Positions 39,844 to 58,130 of a stretch of DNA of 64,000 bases are shown piece by piece. Origin of the DNA: Chondrilla cf. caribensis (lineage: Eukaryota > Porifera > Demospongiae > Chondrillida > Chondrillidae); assembly GCA_964020155.1 (NCBI GenBank), contig OZ026555.1, positions 3,791,295-3,855,294 of the forward strand, read 5' to 3'. The notes below the pieces were generated by a model. It was given only the letters and a program-made list of their open reading frames with translations. It had not been told where the DNA came from and did no database searches. Each line of letters opens with the position of its first letter. The first letter of the stretch is position 1. The translations under genes and the position numbers were made by a program.

Positions 39844-41880
39844 TTTGTGTGTACATGCGCATACATGCATGTACATATGTAGACCTATGTGTGTTCTTGG
39901 CTTAGGCTCAATCATCTTTAGATTCATGTACATTGGTAAGACCATACATATTGTACAGAATTTGGTTAACCATTGAATCTGTGTACGTGTGTACATAAAT
40001 ATTCCTTATGTTAGTACAAAATTATGTGTATACATTTGTATGTATCGATGTATGTGTTGTGTATCTACAAGTTGCTCCCTTTATTAACTGTATGTGTAAT
40101 ACATACACAGTGTATGCAGTACATTGTATGGAAGTATGAATATTCGTGTTGAGTTGTACATACGTACATGCATACACGAGTTCTAAAGAAACTTTTATCC
40201 ACTCCAATTCACCATCTGACCTCTGACCTCTGTAGTCCTCAGAACTGACCGTTCAGGAGGGAGAGCTCGTCTACGACTTTGCTTGGTTTCCCGTGATGAA
40301 CTCTATGGATCCTGATTCTTGTTGGTGAGCACTGTTTAGTGTACTGCATGTACACACATAAGGTATGTATGTCCTGCACTGTTTATGAGGGAACACCACA
40401 CCTAATGTATGTACTGTAGTATGGGTTAACACCACACCTAATGTATGTACTGTAGTATGGGGTGAACACCACACCTAATGTATGTACTGTAGTATGAGTG
40501 AGCACCACACCTAATGTATGTACTGTAGTATGGGGTGAACACCACACCTAATGTATGTACTGTAGTATGGGGTGAACACCACACCTAATGTATGTACTGT
40601 AGTATGGGTGAGCACCACACCTAATGTATGTACTGTAGTATGGGTTAACACCACACCTAATGTATGTACTGTAGTATGGGTTAACACCACACCTAATGTA
40701 TGTACTGTAGTATGGGTTAACACCACACCTAATGTATGTGCTGTAGTATGGGGTGAACACCACACCTAATGTATGTACTGTAGTATGGGTGAACACCACA
40801 CCACAAATTTTTATTTATGTACGAATAGTTTTGCATCGGCTTGTCGTGATCATCCAGTTCATCTATGGGATGCCTACACTGGAGTCATGAGAGCTACTTA
40901 CACGCCTTACAACCACCTGGTAAGAAGTTCGTATACTACCTACATTTGCATTTATGTAGTGTATGTACTGCAAGTACAGTATGTATGTGCATATTCTGTG
41001 TAGTGTACAACAGTATGTATCAGACTCTGTATAATTGGTACGTGTACTGTGTAGTATGTTCCCCATTCTGTACGCACCATATATGTATGTATAGTGTACT
41101 GCTAGACCCTTTGCAAGTATGTACTATGTACTCTGTGTATTATTCCACTATACACTGTATTACAGTACTCTATATTATTATAAGTGTGTACTGTGTAGTG
41201 TTCTGCCTATCCTGTGTACTGTGTAGTGTTCTCCCTATCCTGTGTACTGTGTAGTGTTGTGGTCCTTGGTGTCTCCATAGGATGAGGTCACTTCTCCTAA
41301 ATCCTTGTCATTCAACGTGGCTGGTAGCCGACTTTACTGTGGATTTTCTAATTGTTTGAGAATATTCGACATCACAAGACCTGGTCGACAGGTGGAGAAT
41401 AGAGAAACATTCAGTGAGTGAGGGACAGTGGGAGATAGGGGGACAGTTGGTCCTGTACACATACTGTATGTGTGTGTTTGTGTGTGTGTATGTGTACGTA
41501 TGTGTGAGTGTGTGTGCATGTACATACGTATGTGTGTGTTTGTGTGTGTATGTACGTATGTGTGTGAGTGTGTGTGAGTGTGTGTGCATGTACATACATA
41601 TGTGTGTTTGTGTGGGTAAGTGTTTGTCATATGTAAATCTACAGTACCATACATTCCACTCATAATGTTGTGTCTGTTTGTGTAGAAAAGAATTCCCCCC
41701 TTGGATTGCAGGGAATTGTATCCTGTATAGCCTTCAACCCTCAGTATCCTGAGATATATGCATTAGGTACATACTCCAAATCAAGTGAGTTTGTGTGTGT
41801 GTGTATGTGTGTGTGTGTGTGTGTGCGTGTGCGCGCGCGTGTGTGCATGCGCACATGTGCATGTGTGCATGAATGCGTGT

Positions 41881-41928
<48 letters not shown>

Positions 41929-42004
41929 AAGCGTGTGTGCGTGTGTGTGTGTGTGCATGTGTGCGTGTGTGCTTGAATTCGTGTGTGTATGTGTGTGTCT
42001 GTGT

Positions 42005-42039
<35 letters not shown>

Positions 42040-42139
42040 CGTGTGTGCAAGCGTGTGTGTGTGTGCGCATGTGCATGTGTGCATAAATGCGTGAGTGTGT
42101 GTGTGTGTGTGTGCATGTGTGTGTGTGTGTGTGTGTGTG

Positions 42140-42206
<67 letters not shown>

Positions 42207-42917
42207 ACATGTACCAATGTACATAAATGTTTGCAATGTGTATGTGTTACATACATATGCATGTGTATCTACATAATATTATTATACGTATATGCATGTC
42301 TGTACAAACTGTCCACATACATTCTTGTAGTGCGTGAACAGAATACACATTGTCTGCATTTGGTATCCACAGTACTCACATAATGTATCCAGTACTGTAT
42401 GTACTGTATTTGAGACAGGTTGAGTGCTCCATGTAAGTCATTTTCTCCCTTATGCAGTTGGTTTGTATTCAGAGACCTCCTCTGGTCCAATGTCGATATT
42501 CTCAGGTGTTGGGGGAGGAGTCACACACATCATGTTCTCAGGTGATGGGAACTATCTCTTTAGTGGTGGTCGCAAGGTGGGCATCCTGTAGCAGTACAGT
42601 ACACTCAACATACATGCTTACCTGGTACATACAGATGTACAGTCCTTAGTATGCAGTGCTAATGTACATACCGCTAGTCTTACAAAGCATACAGAAGTGT
42701 AAAATGTTACATACGTATATACATGAACTGCATGCCATGGTGTTACCACCTCCTGACAGGACCCTGAAGTAGTGTGCTGGGATTTAAGGAACCCAGGAAA
42801 GATACTGTATTGCTTGAACAGGACAGTAGACACCAACCAGAGGATGTACTTTGATTTGGACATGTACGTATGTGAGCACATGTAGAGTTTTGAACTTCTT
42901 ATGTGTTGTTGAAACTT

Positions 42918-42948
<31 letters not shown>

Positions 42949-43643
42949 GCATCATCATTTATGAAGGACATTCCTCTTTTAATTCCTTGCTTGTGTCTTT
43001 CTCCTAGATCTGTGTTCATTAATCCATGTATTCCCTCTTTTTGTGTAGAACAAATCGATATCTCATGTCAGGTCATCAAAATGGTGCAGTCAGCATATGG
43101 GATACACAAAATTTGCCTGGTGACCGTGACAATGATGACTCTACACTTCAGCTTGAGCCAGTGTTTAGTTTTCTGGCCCACAATGATTGTGTGAACAGCA
43201 TAAGGTTGGTTTGGTGTGTTGGCTGGTTGTATCAGTTGTATTGTGTTGGTTGGTTGTATCAGTTGTGTGTTAGTGCTGCATGTGTTGGACGTGTAGTACT
43301 GTAATGGTCGTGATAAACAGAGTACCAATTGCTTGGTGAAACTCTGGTGACACCTCTCTGAATTTGTGACGCTGGTCCACTTTTTCCATATCCCTGAATG
43401 TGGTCTATATATTTCTCCATCACGTCTAGCCATCATCCCACTCTACCCATCCTAGCCAGTGGTTCAGGACAGAGGAAGTTTCCTCTCCCGTGTCTTTGTA
43501 CAATGAGTGATGGTAGTGACAGTGACGAGAGTGAGACAAGTGAAGAGGAGGACCCGCACGAGAACTCGCTCAAGCTTTGGCATTTCACTCCGCACTCAAC
43601 TAACCAGTTGTCCTTCAGTTCTGGTTCAAGTGATCTGCTCTGA
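38392..43643 (+). CDS. WRAP53: WRAP53/TCAB1, telomerase Cajal-body WD40 protein
   Basis: Binds the CAB box of scaRNAs and telomerase RNA and directs them to Cajal bodies. Eleven exons: 38392-38522, 38738-39250, 39642-39768, 40236-40324, 40829-40919, 41281-41413, 41686-41784, 42458-42576, 42760-42863, 43049-43204, 43430-43643. They join in phase to 591 residues. Residues about 50-165 are Gln-rich ([10 protein letters not shown] type, mostly CAA codons), a lineage-specific expansion. The WD40 domain starts with [16 protein letters not shown] (about 208-222), then [91 protein letters not shown] and [12 protein letters not shown]. An acidic Ser/Asp/Glu stretch follows, and LKLWHF near the end closes the propeller. 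No lesion seen. Confidence 0.94.
39461..39526. repeat. (CA)n microsatellite upstream of WRAP53 exon 3
   Basis: About 66 bases of CA in the sense strand of intron 2, ending 115 bases before exon 3. Confidence 0.95.
39769..39840. repeat. (GT)n microsatellite starting at the WRAP53 exon 3 donor
   Basis: About 72 bases of GT. The first GT of the repeat is the splice donor itself. Confidence 0.95.
40390..40802 (+). repeat. About 37-bp minisatellite in WRAP53 intron 4, about 11 copies
   Basis: Units of ACCACACCTAATGTATGTAC followed by TGTAGTATGGG and a variable TGAAC/TTAAC. It fills most of the intron between exons 4 and 5. Confidence 0.95.
41465..41620. repeat. TG-rich irregular tandem repeat in WRAP53 intron 6
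   Basis: GTGTGTGTTTGTGTGTGTATG-like units of fewer than 60 bases, repeated about twice with internal shifts. Confidence 0.8.
41795..42203. repeat. Long (TG)n/(CG) alternating purine-pyrimidine tract, WRAP53 intron 7
   Basis: About 400 bases of nearly unbroken alternating pyrimidine-purine sequence with GCGCGCG and GCGCATGTGC segments. It starts about ten bases after the exon 7 donor. This is classical Z-DNA-prone sequence. Confidence 0.92.
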
Positions 43644-44716
43644 TCATGCAATTTTCATTTTAATTGTTAAGTTTTTGTCAGAATTACTTTTATTAAAATT
43701 GTTATATATAATATACAGTAGAACCTCACTGGAAGCATGAAGACCATGCATAAGGAGTATATTGGACAAAATTATAATAACCTGGACGATCAGCAATACA
43801 ATGCATATTATTTTACATTCTGGTCATGAAGTACGTACGTATAACATCTTAGTCATTTGCATGCCAGATTAATTTTATGTACTTTATTGCGTATACTATT
43901 ATAATAACTCCATCTAAGTTGGAATTAGGATCACCTGTATGTATATACAGTATTACAGTATATTATGTAATATTTAGACTGGTCCCATAAGTGGGCTCAA
44001 TTGTTAGGGGCTACCGTATGACTTCTGCTTGTACAGTGGGATTACCCTTGGTGAAGAAAGTATCCACGGTTGAACAGTCCATCGAAAATGGCCATTTTTG
44101 ACATGATGTAATGTACAAAATGGCAGGTTGCTCCAATTTGACTGGTCTTGCTGGCCAGACAGACTAGAATGTCACTATGCTTCATGCACAAATTACAAAA
44201 GCACTACATACAGTAAATACTCGTTAATCTGCCACATTTCGTTTTCAAAGAATATGGGGGATTAATTAGTTTGGCAGATTAACTGGATACTCTTTGGTAT
44301 TGGTACATTATACTGGTACTGGGAAATTGTGGTGGCTTGAAATGTTTGGTGGACAAAGCAGTGGCAGACTAATGAGAATTCGCTATTATTATGTCTTAAC
44401 AAAATCTTTTGAAAAACATTGTAATATTTCACAATATTTTACATGTACACAAGTGCTTATATACATAGCTGTGCAAAAGGCACTGTGATAATAATTGTAA
44501 AGTGCTGTGTATATACTGGACAATGTACATACGTATTGGTCACGCATATACGTATATAGTTTTACATTGGAGATGTGTACATACGTACAGTACACACATA
44601 CTTAGGTTAATATTGGACATGTGTACATTTGTGTGCATGCAAAATTGTGTCAGTAGCCAACACAACACTTGATCAAGATACACTTCAGTGTAAACATCTG
44701 AGAGAGCAGCCGCACT
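43644..44716. other. Convergent intergenic region between WRAP53 and CEP41
   Basis: No gene is seen. CAGTAGAACCTC at about 43719 and CAGTAAATACTCGTTAATCTG at about 44211 resemble ends of pogo-like miniature elements, but their partners are unclear. An ATTAAA near 43692 may serve WRAP53. Confidence 0.4.
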
Positions 44717-49662
<4,946 letters not shown>

Positions 49663-50380
49663 CTCGTTGAGTGCTTCGCTTTGCAAAGCGACCGCCCTCC
49701 TTTTTTATCGCTATGGGCGTTTATAGGATCCCGTAATTTCGGTATACAGACGTATACGGACTCGGCGAATCATTAAATTTTAGCAATAAGTAGAGGTCTG
49801 TAGCAACTCGGGAAGGGTTTACATGCATCAGTATTTGCGTCATTACATGTCACACGGACACCCGTCAGGCTGTGGTGACCAACGTTAAAATATTGAAGCA
49901 CCTGGCCAGTCAACCCCTCTAGGTCTATAACTCCCCACAGACAAGTACATAAAAGGAGTATAATGTGTGTTAATATGGGTATCATATGTGTTCATGTGAT
50001 GCATCATTGCATGCATATTTGAATACTAATAATAAAGCATATAATAAAAATATTTAAAAATTAAAAAGGATGTAGGGAAAGGATCGGAGTGAGCAGCATG
50101 TCGGAATGAGAAAAATATCAACAGCTGCAGACAGAATACTGAGTATTGCACAAGCAGTAACTGCTGTTGATATAGGGATTGTCATAGTCCGACAGTCTTC
50201 TCATTCTGACATGCTGCTCACTCTGACGGTCTTCTCATTCAGCTCATCCCTACCTTGTTCTTTCCCTTTTTTGTTTGTTATCCCTACATCCTTTTGTATC
50301 AGGTCGACACACCTCCTTTCCCATGAGATATCCAAGAAAGTGCTTAGTCTTTTCTCTCCTAAATTCTCCCATAAATTGAA
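49663..50380. other. 5' flank of CEP41
   Basis: The 14-base palindrome CGCTTTGCAAAGCG lies at 49677-49690, 15 bases upstream of the ATG. No TATA box and no clear RFX X-box within the first 300 bases. Beyond 49800 the sequence is AT-rich, with an inverted pair around CAGCATGTCGGAATGAGAA (50093) and TTCTCATTCTGACATGCTG (about 50200). No other gene. Confidence 0.5.
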
Positions 50381-50770
50381 AAATTATTAAGCACCTCTGA
50401 ATGTAGCTGTCTGAATGTAGCTGGAGTTACAGGTTAGCTACAAAGATGGGAAGTGTTTCATAAGTTAGTTCACCCCCCCCCCCTGCTTGGCCTGGCTAAA
50501 AAGTCAAGTTGACCTGCCCCCTCCCCCTTGAGCTATGCAAAAAGGTGCTCAGCCTGTTACTTGATATTTCCCATTTCCATAGCTAACGTGTAACCCCAGC
50601 TACATTTGGAGGTGCTTGATATTTTTTCAATGTATGGGAGAGTATAGAAGAGAAAACACTTATGTTTATTCTCCTATACTCTCCCATACATTGAAAAAAT
50701 ATTGAGCACCTTTGAATATATCTAAAGTTACTGGCCACCTATCGAGATGGAAATTGTTAACCCTTAGTTA
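50380..50770 (+). repeat. Satellite family A block
   Basis: About two 187-bp monomers, with AGGTGCTCAGCC, AGCTACATTTGGAGGTGCTT and TACTCTCCCATACATTG. It is joined directly to family B at about 50790. Confidence 0.8.
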
Positions 50771-50789
50771 GTTAACTTCCTGACTAAAT

Positions 50790-52072
50790 CTAAAATGTCA
50801 ATTTTTTACTTGTTACCGTGGCCTATCCTGTGTGCACATATTGCATCATCGATCAAAAATGAATGCACAGACACACTCCTGGAACTAATACGATCTCTTT
50901 GATAACAAAATGATAGGTTGCCGATCAAAATTCTCCTAGATGTCCATAAAGAACATAGCATTATTCATTAGTATGTACATTTCAATACAAGTGTAATACA
51001 CCTTGTGGTGATCACTCAGGTGATTTGACATCACATTGCTGGTCACCAAGGGCTGCCCAGTGTCCGTGCCAAACTCACCAACACAATTTCGGATGCATAC
51101 AAACCATACTGAGTGTGCTATGGGCCTCGTGGTGACAAGCAAAAAAATGTCAATTTTTATGCTTGTCACCACAGCCTCTCCTGTGTGCACATTAATGCAT
51201 CATAGATCTAATACGAATGCACGGACAAACTCCTTGAACTATAAGGTCCTTTTGATAACAAAAATGATAGGTTTTGTTGCTGATCAAAATTCTGTCAGGT
51301 GTCCATATAACACATAGCATCATACATTAATATGTGCATTTCAATATAAGTGTAATACGCCTTGTGGTGATCACTCAGGTGATTTGACATCGCGTTGCTG
51401 GTCACCAAGGGGTGCCCAGTGTCCCTGCCAAACTCACCAACACAATATGGGATGCATACAAACCGTCCTGAGTGTGCTATAGGTCTCATGGTGACAAGCA
51501 AAAATGTTAATTTTTATGCTTGTCACCACGGCCTCTCCTGTGTGCACATAATGCATCATAGATCTAATACGAATGCGCGGACATACTCCTTGAACTAATA
51601 CGGTCCTTTTGATAACAAAAATGATAGGTTTTGTTGCTGATCAAAATTCTCTCAGGTGTCCATATGGCACATAGCATTATACATTTATATGTACATTTCA
51701 ATATAAGTGTAACACGCCTTGTGGTGATCACTCAGGTAATTTGACATAGTGTTGCTGGTCACCAATGGCTGCCCAGTGTCCGTGCCAAACTCACCAACAC
51801 AATTTGGGATGCATACAAACCGCCCTGAGTGTGCTATGAGCCTCGTGGTGACAAGCAAAAAATGTCAATTTTTATGCTTGTCACCACGGCCTCTCTTGTG
51901 TGCACATAATGCATCATAGATCTAATACGAATGTGTGGACATACTCATTGAACTAATACGGTCCTTTTGATAACAAATGATAGATTTTGTTGCTAATCAA
52001 AGATTCTGTCAGGTGTCCATATGGCACATAGCATTATACATTTATATTATGTACATTTCAATATAAGTGTGA
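50790..52072 (+). repeat. Satellite family B (about 360-bp monomer), about 3.6 copies
   Basis: The landmark CACATAGCATTATACATT (with variants) recurs at about 50952, 51310, 51667 and 52025. Each monomer carries GTGGTGACAAGC and its exact mirror GCTTGTCACCAC about 20 bases apart (51129-51172 in one copy), so every unit can form a 12-bp hairpin. Confidence 0.9.
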
Positions 52073-52074
52073 TA

Positions 52075-54190
52075 CGTGTACTCTCTCACGCATTGAAAAT
52101 ATATTAAGCACCTTCGAATTTAGCCTGGGTTACGGGCCACCTATTGAGATGGAAAGTGTTTCAGAAGTTAGTTAACGTCCCCAGCTAGGTCTGTCTAAAA
52201 TATCGAGTTGACACACCCCTCCCCCATGAGCTATGCAAGAAGGTGTTTTCTATATATTTTTATTTGTTATTTCTATATATTTATATTCCTCCTATACTCT
52301 CCCATACGTACGTACATTGGAAATATATTAAGTACCTTCGAATGTAGCTGGGGTTATGAGTTTGCTACAGAAATGGGAATAGTTTCGCACATTAGTTCAC
52401 ATCCCCAGCTAGGTCTGCCTAAGATATCAACTTGACATGCCCCCTCTCCCATAAGCTATGCAAAAGGTGCTTAGCATTTTCTCTCCTATACTCTCCCTTA
52501 CATTGAAAAAAATTTAAGCACCTCTGAATGTAACTGGAGCAACGGGCCACCTATTGAAATGGGAATTGTTTCAGATGATAGTTCACGTCCCCAGCTAGGT
52601 CTGCCTAAGATATGAAGTTGACAGGCCCCCGCTCCCATGATCTATGCTAAAAGGTGCTTAGCGTTTTTTCCCTATACACTCCCATACATTTAAAGTATAT
52701 TGAGCACCTTCAAATGTAGCTGAGGTTAGGGGCCACCTATTGAAATAGGAATCATTTCAGAAGTTGGTTCATGTCCCCAACTAGGCCTGTATAAAATATG
52801 AGGTTGACATGTCCCCTCTCCCATGAGCTACACAAAAAGGTGCTTAGCATTTTCTCTCCTACGTATACTCTCCCATACATTGAAACTATATTAAGCCCCT
52901 TCCAATGTAACTGGGGTTACGAGCCACCTATTGGGATGGAAATTGTTTCAGATGTTAGTTCACATTTCCAACTAGATCTGTCTGAATTATCAAGTTAACA
53001 CGCCCCCTACCCCATGAGCTATGCTGAAATGTGCTTAGAGTTTTCTCTCCTACGTATACTCTCCCATACATTGAAATAATATTAAACACCTCCACTTGTG
53101 GCTGGGGTTACGGGTTAGCTACGGTGATGGGAATTATTTCATAAGTTTCTTCATGTTTCCAGCTAGGACAGACTAATATATCAAGTTGACACGCCCCCTT
53201 CCCCATGAGCTATACAAAAAGGTGCTTAGCGTTTTCTCCCCTATACTCTCCCATACATTGAAAAATATTAAGCACCTTTACTTGTAGCTGGGGTTATGGG
53301 TTAGCTACGTTAATGGAAATTGTTTCATAAGTTAGTTCACATCCACAGCTAGGACTGTCTGAAATATCAAGCTGATACGCCCCCTCTCCCATGAGCTATG
53401 CAAAAAGGTGCTTAGCGTTTTCTCCCCATACGTATACTCTCTCATACATTGAAAAAATATTTAGCACCTCCACTTGTAGCTGGGGTAACGGGTTAGCTAC
53501 GGAGATGGGAATTGTTTCACAAGTTACTTCACATCCCCAGCTAGGTCTGTCTAAAATATCAAGTTGACACGCCCCTCCCCCATGAGCTATACAAAAAGGT
53601 GCTTAGCATTATCTCCCCTATACTCTCCCATACATTGAAAAATTGTTTAGCACCTCCACTTGTAGCTGGGGTTACAGGTTAGCTACCGAGATGGGAATTG
53701 TTTCATAAGTTAATTCACATCCCCAGTTAGGTCTGTCTAAAATATCAAGTTGACACGCCCCCTCCCTCATGAGCTATACAAAAAGGTGGTTAGCGTTTTC
53801 TCCCCTATACTCTCTCATACATTTATAAAATATTGAGTACCTCCAATTGTAGCTGGGGTTACAGGTTAGCTACCGAGATGGGAATTGTTTCATAAGTTAC
53901 TTCACATCCCCAGTTAGGTCGGCTAAAATATCGAGTTGACATGCCCCCTCCCCCTTGAGCTATACAAAAAGGTGGTCAGCGTTTTCTCCCCTACACTCTC
54001 TCATGCATTTAATGAATATTGAGCACCTCTGATTGTAGCTGGGGTTATGGGGTAGCTACGGAGATGGGAATTATTTCATAAGTTACTTCACATCCCCAGC
54101 TAGTTCTGTCTAAAATATCAAGTTGACACGCCCCCTCCCCCATGAGCTATACAAAAAGGTGCTTAAAGTTTTCTGCCCTTATACTCTACC
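52075..54190 (+). repeat. Satellite family A block, about 11 copies
   Basis: GAGCTATGCAAAAAGGTGCT and variants recur about every 187 bases (for example 53207, 53393, 53584, 53771, 53957 and 54147). Confidence 0.92.
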
Positions 54191-55065
54191 ATGCTGTACG
54201 TACATATAGGAGAGAAAATGTTAAGCACCTTTTTGCATATCTCATGGGGGAGGGGATGTGTCCACTTGATATTTAATCAGAGCTAGGTGGGGATGTGAAC
54301 TATCTTCTGAAGCAATTTCCTTCTCCTCAGCTAACCCGTAACCCCAGTTACATTCAGAGGTGCTTAATATTTTTTCAATGTACGGGAGAGTATAGGAGAG
54401 GAAACGCTAAGCACCTTTTTGTATAACTCATGGGAGAGGGGACGTGTCAGCTTGATATTTTAGACAGAGCTAGGTGGGGACGTGAACTAACTTCTGAAAT
54501 AATTCCCATCTTAATAGATAACCTGTAACCCCAGTTACATTCGGAGGTGCTTAGTATTGTTTCAATGTATGGAAGAGAATAGGAGAATGAACACTTAGCA
54601 CCGTCTTGCATAGCTCGTGGAAGAGGGGGCAAGTCACCCTGCTATTCTCACCAAGTCTAGCTATGTGGTTAAATTTTAGCCATAGCACCACAGTCAATGT
54701 ATAAGTGAGAATAGGGGAATATGCACTTGCACTATCTTGCATAGCTTGTGAGAGAGGGGTGTGTTACCCTGATATTTTCGACACATCTAGCTGGGGATGC
54801 AAACTAATTAGTTATGAAACAATTCCAACCTGAATAGGTGACCCGTAACCCAGCTACATTCAGAGGTGCTTAACATTTTTTTTAATGCATGGGAGAGTAT
54901 AGGAGAGAAACGCTAAGCACCTTTTTGTTTAGCTCATTTGGGAGGAGGCGTGTCAACTTGATATTTTAGCCATACCTAGCTGAGGACGTGAACTAACTCA
55001 TGATTCCCACCTCAATAGGTGGCCTGTAACCCCAGTTACATTCAGAGGTGCTTAGCAGAATTTCT
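54190..55065 (-). repeat. Satellite family A block, inverted
   Basis: The same monomers in opposite orientation (TATAGGAGAGAAAATGTTAA, CACCTTTTTGCATA). The turn at about 54185-54200 makes a large head-to-head inverted junction. About 4.6 copies. Confidence 0.9.
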
Positions 55066-55655
55066 TATATACCTTCCCATACGTACATTAAAAAAAAACA
55101 TTAAGCACCTCCGAATGTAGCAAGAGTTAGGGACAACGTACAGAGATGGGAATTACTTCATAAGTTAGTATTTGTCCACAGCTAGGTCTCCTTTAAGTAT
55201 CATAAGCTAGGCAAGTACATATATAGTTACAAGCCATCTACCTTGAGATGAGAAATGTTTCAAACGTTACTTCAAGTCCCTAGCTAGTCCCGGTTATAAT
55301 ATCAAGTCGACACATACCATCCCGCATGAGCTATACGAAAAGGTGTTTAGCATTATCTAGCCATTATTGAAAAGTATTAAGCATCTCTGACTTTAGCTCA
55401 GGTTATGGACTAGCTACAGAATTATGGGAATTGTTTCAGAAGTTAGTTCATGTTCCCAGCTAGTCTTGGTTATCATGAGTCAGAATCAAGTTGACATGCC
55501 CCCCTCCCCCATGAGCTATGCAAAAAGGTGCTTAGTGCTTACTCTCCTATACTCTACCATAAGTACATTGAAAAAATATTACGTGCCTCATAATGTAGCT
55601 GGGGTTTTAGGCCACCTATTGAGATAAGAATTGTTTCAGAAGTTAGCTCACATTC
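55065..55655 (+). repeat. Satellite family A block, forward again
   Basis: Orientation reverts near GAGGTGCTTAGCAGAATTT (about 55045). About three diverged copies, then an abrupt join to family B at about 55657. Confidence 0.85.
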
Positions 55656-55656
55656 T

Positions 55657-56985
55657 CATTGTCCATATGACACATACAATGTATATACTTTTGTATGCAC
55701 ATTCTAATATAAGTGTAATACGTCTTGTGGTGATCACTCAAGGTAATTTTAAATTCTACTGCTGGTCACCAGGAGATATTCAGTGTCCATATCAATTCGG
55801 ATGCATGCACTCCCTACTGGGTGTGCTATAGGCCTCATGGTGACCAAACAAAAAATGTCAATTTTCTCCCTTGTCACCACGGTCTCGTTTTTGTGCACTT
55901 GATGCACCATAGCTCAAATATCGATGCACAGACATACTTCTGGAACTAGTGCAGTCCTTCTGATAACAAAAAGATATGTTTTGTTGCTGATCAAAAATTC
56001 TCCCAGGTTTTCATATGGCACATAATAATACATAATATTCTGTATGTACACTTCAATATAGTGTAATAATCCCTGTGATGATCACTCAGCTAATTTCAAA
56101 TTCCTCTGCTGGTCAACATGCAAAGGCTGCCCAGTGTCCATGCCAAACTCACTAAAACAATTTTGGATGCATGCACACCCTTCCATGTATGCTATTGGCC
56201 TTGTGGTGACAATTAAGCTAAAATATGTCAATTTTTATTCTTGTCACCACGGCCTCTCCCGTGTGCACATGACGCATCATAGCTCAAATACGGATGCATC
56301 GACACACTCCTGGAACTAGTGCGGTCCTTCTGATGTCAAAAATGATAGGTTTGCTGTTGATGAAAATTCTCTCAGGTGTCCATATGGCACATAGCATTAT
56401 ACATTTGTAAGTACATTTCAATATAAGCGTAATACCCCTTGTGGTGATCACTCAGGTAATTTCACATTCCGTTGCTGGACACTAAAGGCTGTCTAGTGTC
56501 CAAGCCAAACTCACCAACAAAAATTTGGATGCATAAACATCGTCCTGAGTGTGCTATAGTCCTTGTGGTGACAAGCTAAATAATGTCAAATTATGCTTGT
56601 CACCACGGCCTCTCCTGTGTGCACATGATGCATCATAGCTCAAATACGGATGCACAGACACACTCCTGGAACTAATGTAGTCCTTCTGAAAACAAAAAGA
56701 TAGGTTATGTTGCCGGATAAAAATCTCCCAGGCGTCCGTCCATATGGTACTTATAATAAGGCATATACTTTTGTATGTACATTTCAATATAGTGTAATAT
56801 GCCTCGTAGTGATCACTCAGGTAATTTCACATTCCTTTGCTGGTCCCCCAAGAGCTGCCCAGTGCCCATACCAAACTCACCAACACAATTTCAGATGCAT
56901 ACACACCGTCCTGAGTGTGCTATAGGCCTGATGGTGATAAACTAAAAAATGTCAATTTTTTGCTTACCGAGCATGTTAGCATGAT
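55657..56985 (+). repeat. Satellite family B block, about 3.7 copies
   Basis: Monomers with CATATGGCACATA, CTTGTGGTGATCACTCAGGT and TGCCCAGTGTCCATGCCAAA. The block length is close to that of the other two B blocks. Confidence 0.9.
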
Positions 56986-56989
56986 GCTT

Positions 56990-58130
56990 AATAATATTAC
57001 ATGGTTATGTGTATGCACTTCCATACAGCATGCGTGTACATACTTAAAGTACATATTATGCTACATACTACTTATGCACCTGAACATGTACATGTGTTTG
57101 GTACATACATACAGTTAAGACCAAGCTAAACGACACAAACTCAACCGGTCTGCAGATGCCTTCCCATCAGTCCAAGATCAAGGGCATGCCGGTTAACACA
57201 CAGAATAGAATTGCTTTCCATTGGTGAAATGATCATGAGTTACTGTAATTGTACCAGAAACTGATGTATCTAGTATTGACATTTCATATTAGTTGTATTT
57301 GTATTAGTTTCTTATTAATTGTACCAGAACCTGATGTATCTAGTATTGACATTTAATTATAATAGTAAACATTGTCAAGCTATTTATGTAATTATCGGAC
57401 ATTTAATGTTTGTTATCAATACCAAATTATATCATATAGTAAATAGTCTTACAGTATGTACACAAGTGGTGTACTATGCAGAATGTGATAATAATAGAGC
57501 ATATTAAACAGTAAATTGACATGATACAATCAGGTACAATAAAGCACTGCTGATATAAATTTCTTAGAATGTCACACCGCAGCTTCAGATTCATACATGG
57601 TCCACTTCAATTGCAAAAAGAGGTTCCTTTGCTTTGCCTTGCCAAGAGGTCCACTGCACCAAATTATCACAAACTATGATACTCCACATAATAACGAATA
57701 ATGTATGTACACACACACTCACACTCATAATATGCACAGACTCACATTTGTATCCATATGTACACACATGCATGTAGTACATGCACTCACACATATCATG
57801 CATAGTACATACGTATGGTGATTTACCAAATGGAGTCAGTGATAGTGAAATGCATGCTATATCATTGTGACTACCATCACAGTAGACATTTATAAACACA
57901 TCATTTCGTGGCATTTAATGATTATCATCAGTTCAATACTTTCACACATATACGGAAAGATCATTGATCGAGGATCACTACATGCTTAAGAAAGATGAGC
58001 AACTACATCTTGCATAAGGCTCAGTCTGCGTTATGTGCTACTAGAATAGATACCTAGAATCAAAGTATATAAAATGAAAGAAAAAACATAGACATTCTGC
58101 AATATAATCATAGCTTACAATCATATCATG
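56990..58130. other. AT-rich stretch without recognised genes
   Basis: It contains a partial duplicate (ATTGTACCAGAA-CTGATGTATCTAG at 57247 and 57316). Short open frames show no known domain. Confidence 0.5.

Noticed and set aside
40380..40802. CRISPR-like array of about 37-bp units
   Set aside because: There are no unique spacers; units are directly contiguous in an animal intron. It is a minisatellite.
57591..57914. A 107-codon minus-strand open frame
   Set aside because: No domain, no splice context and low-complexity CAT/CAC composition.
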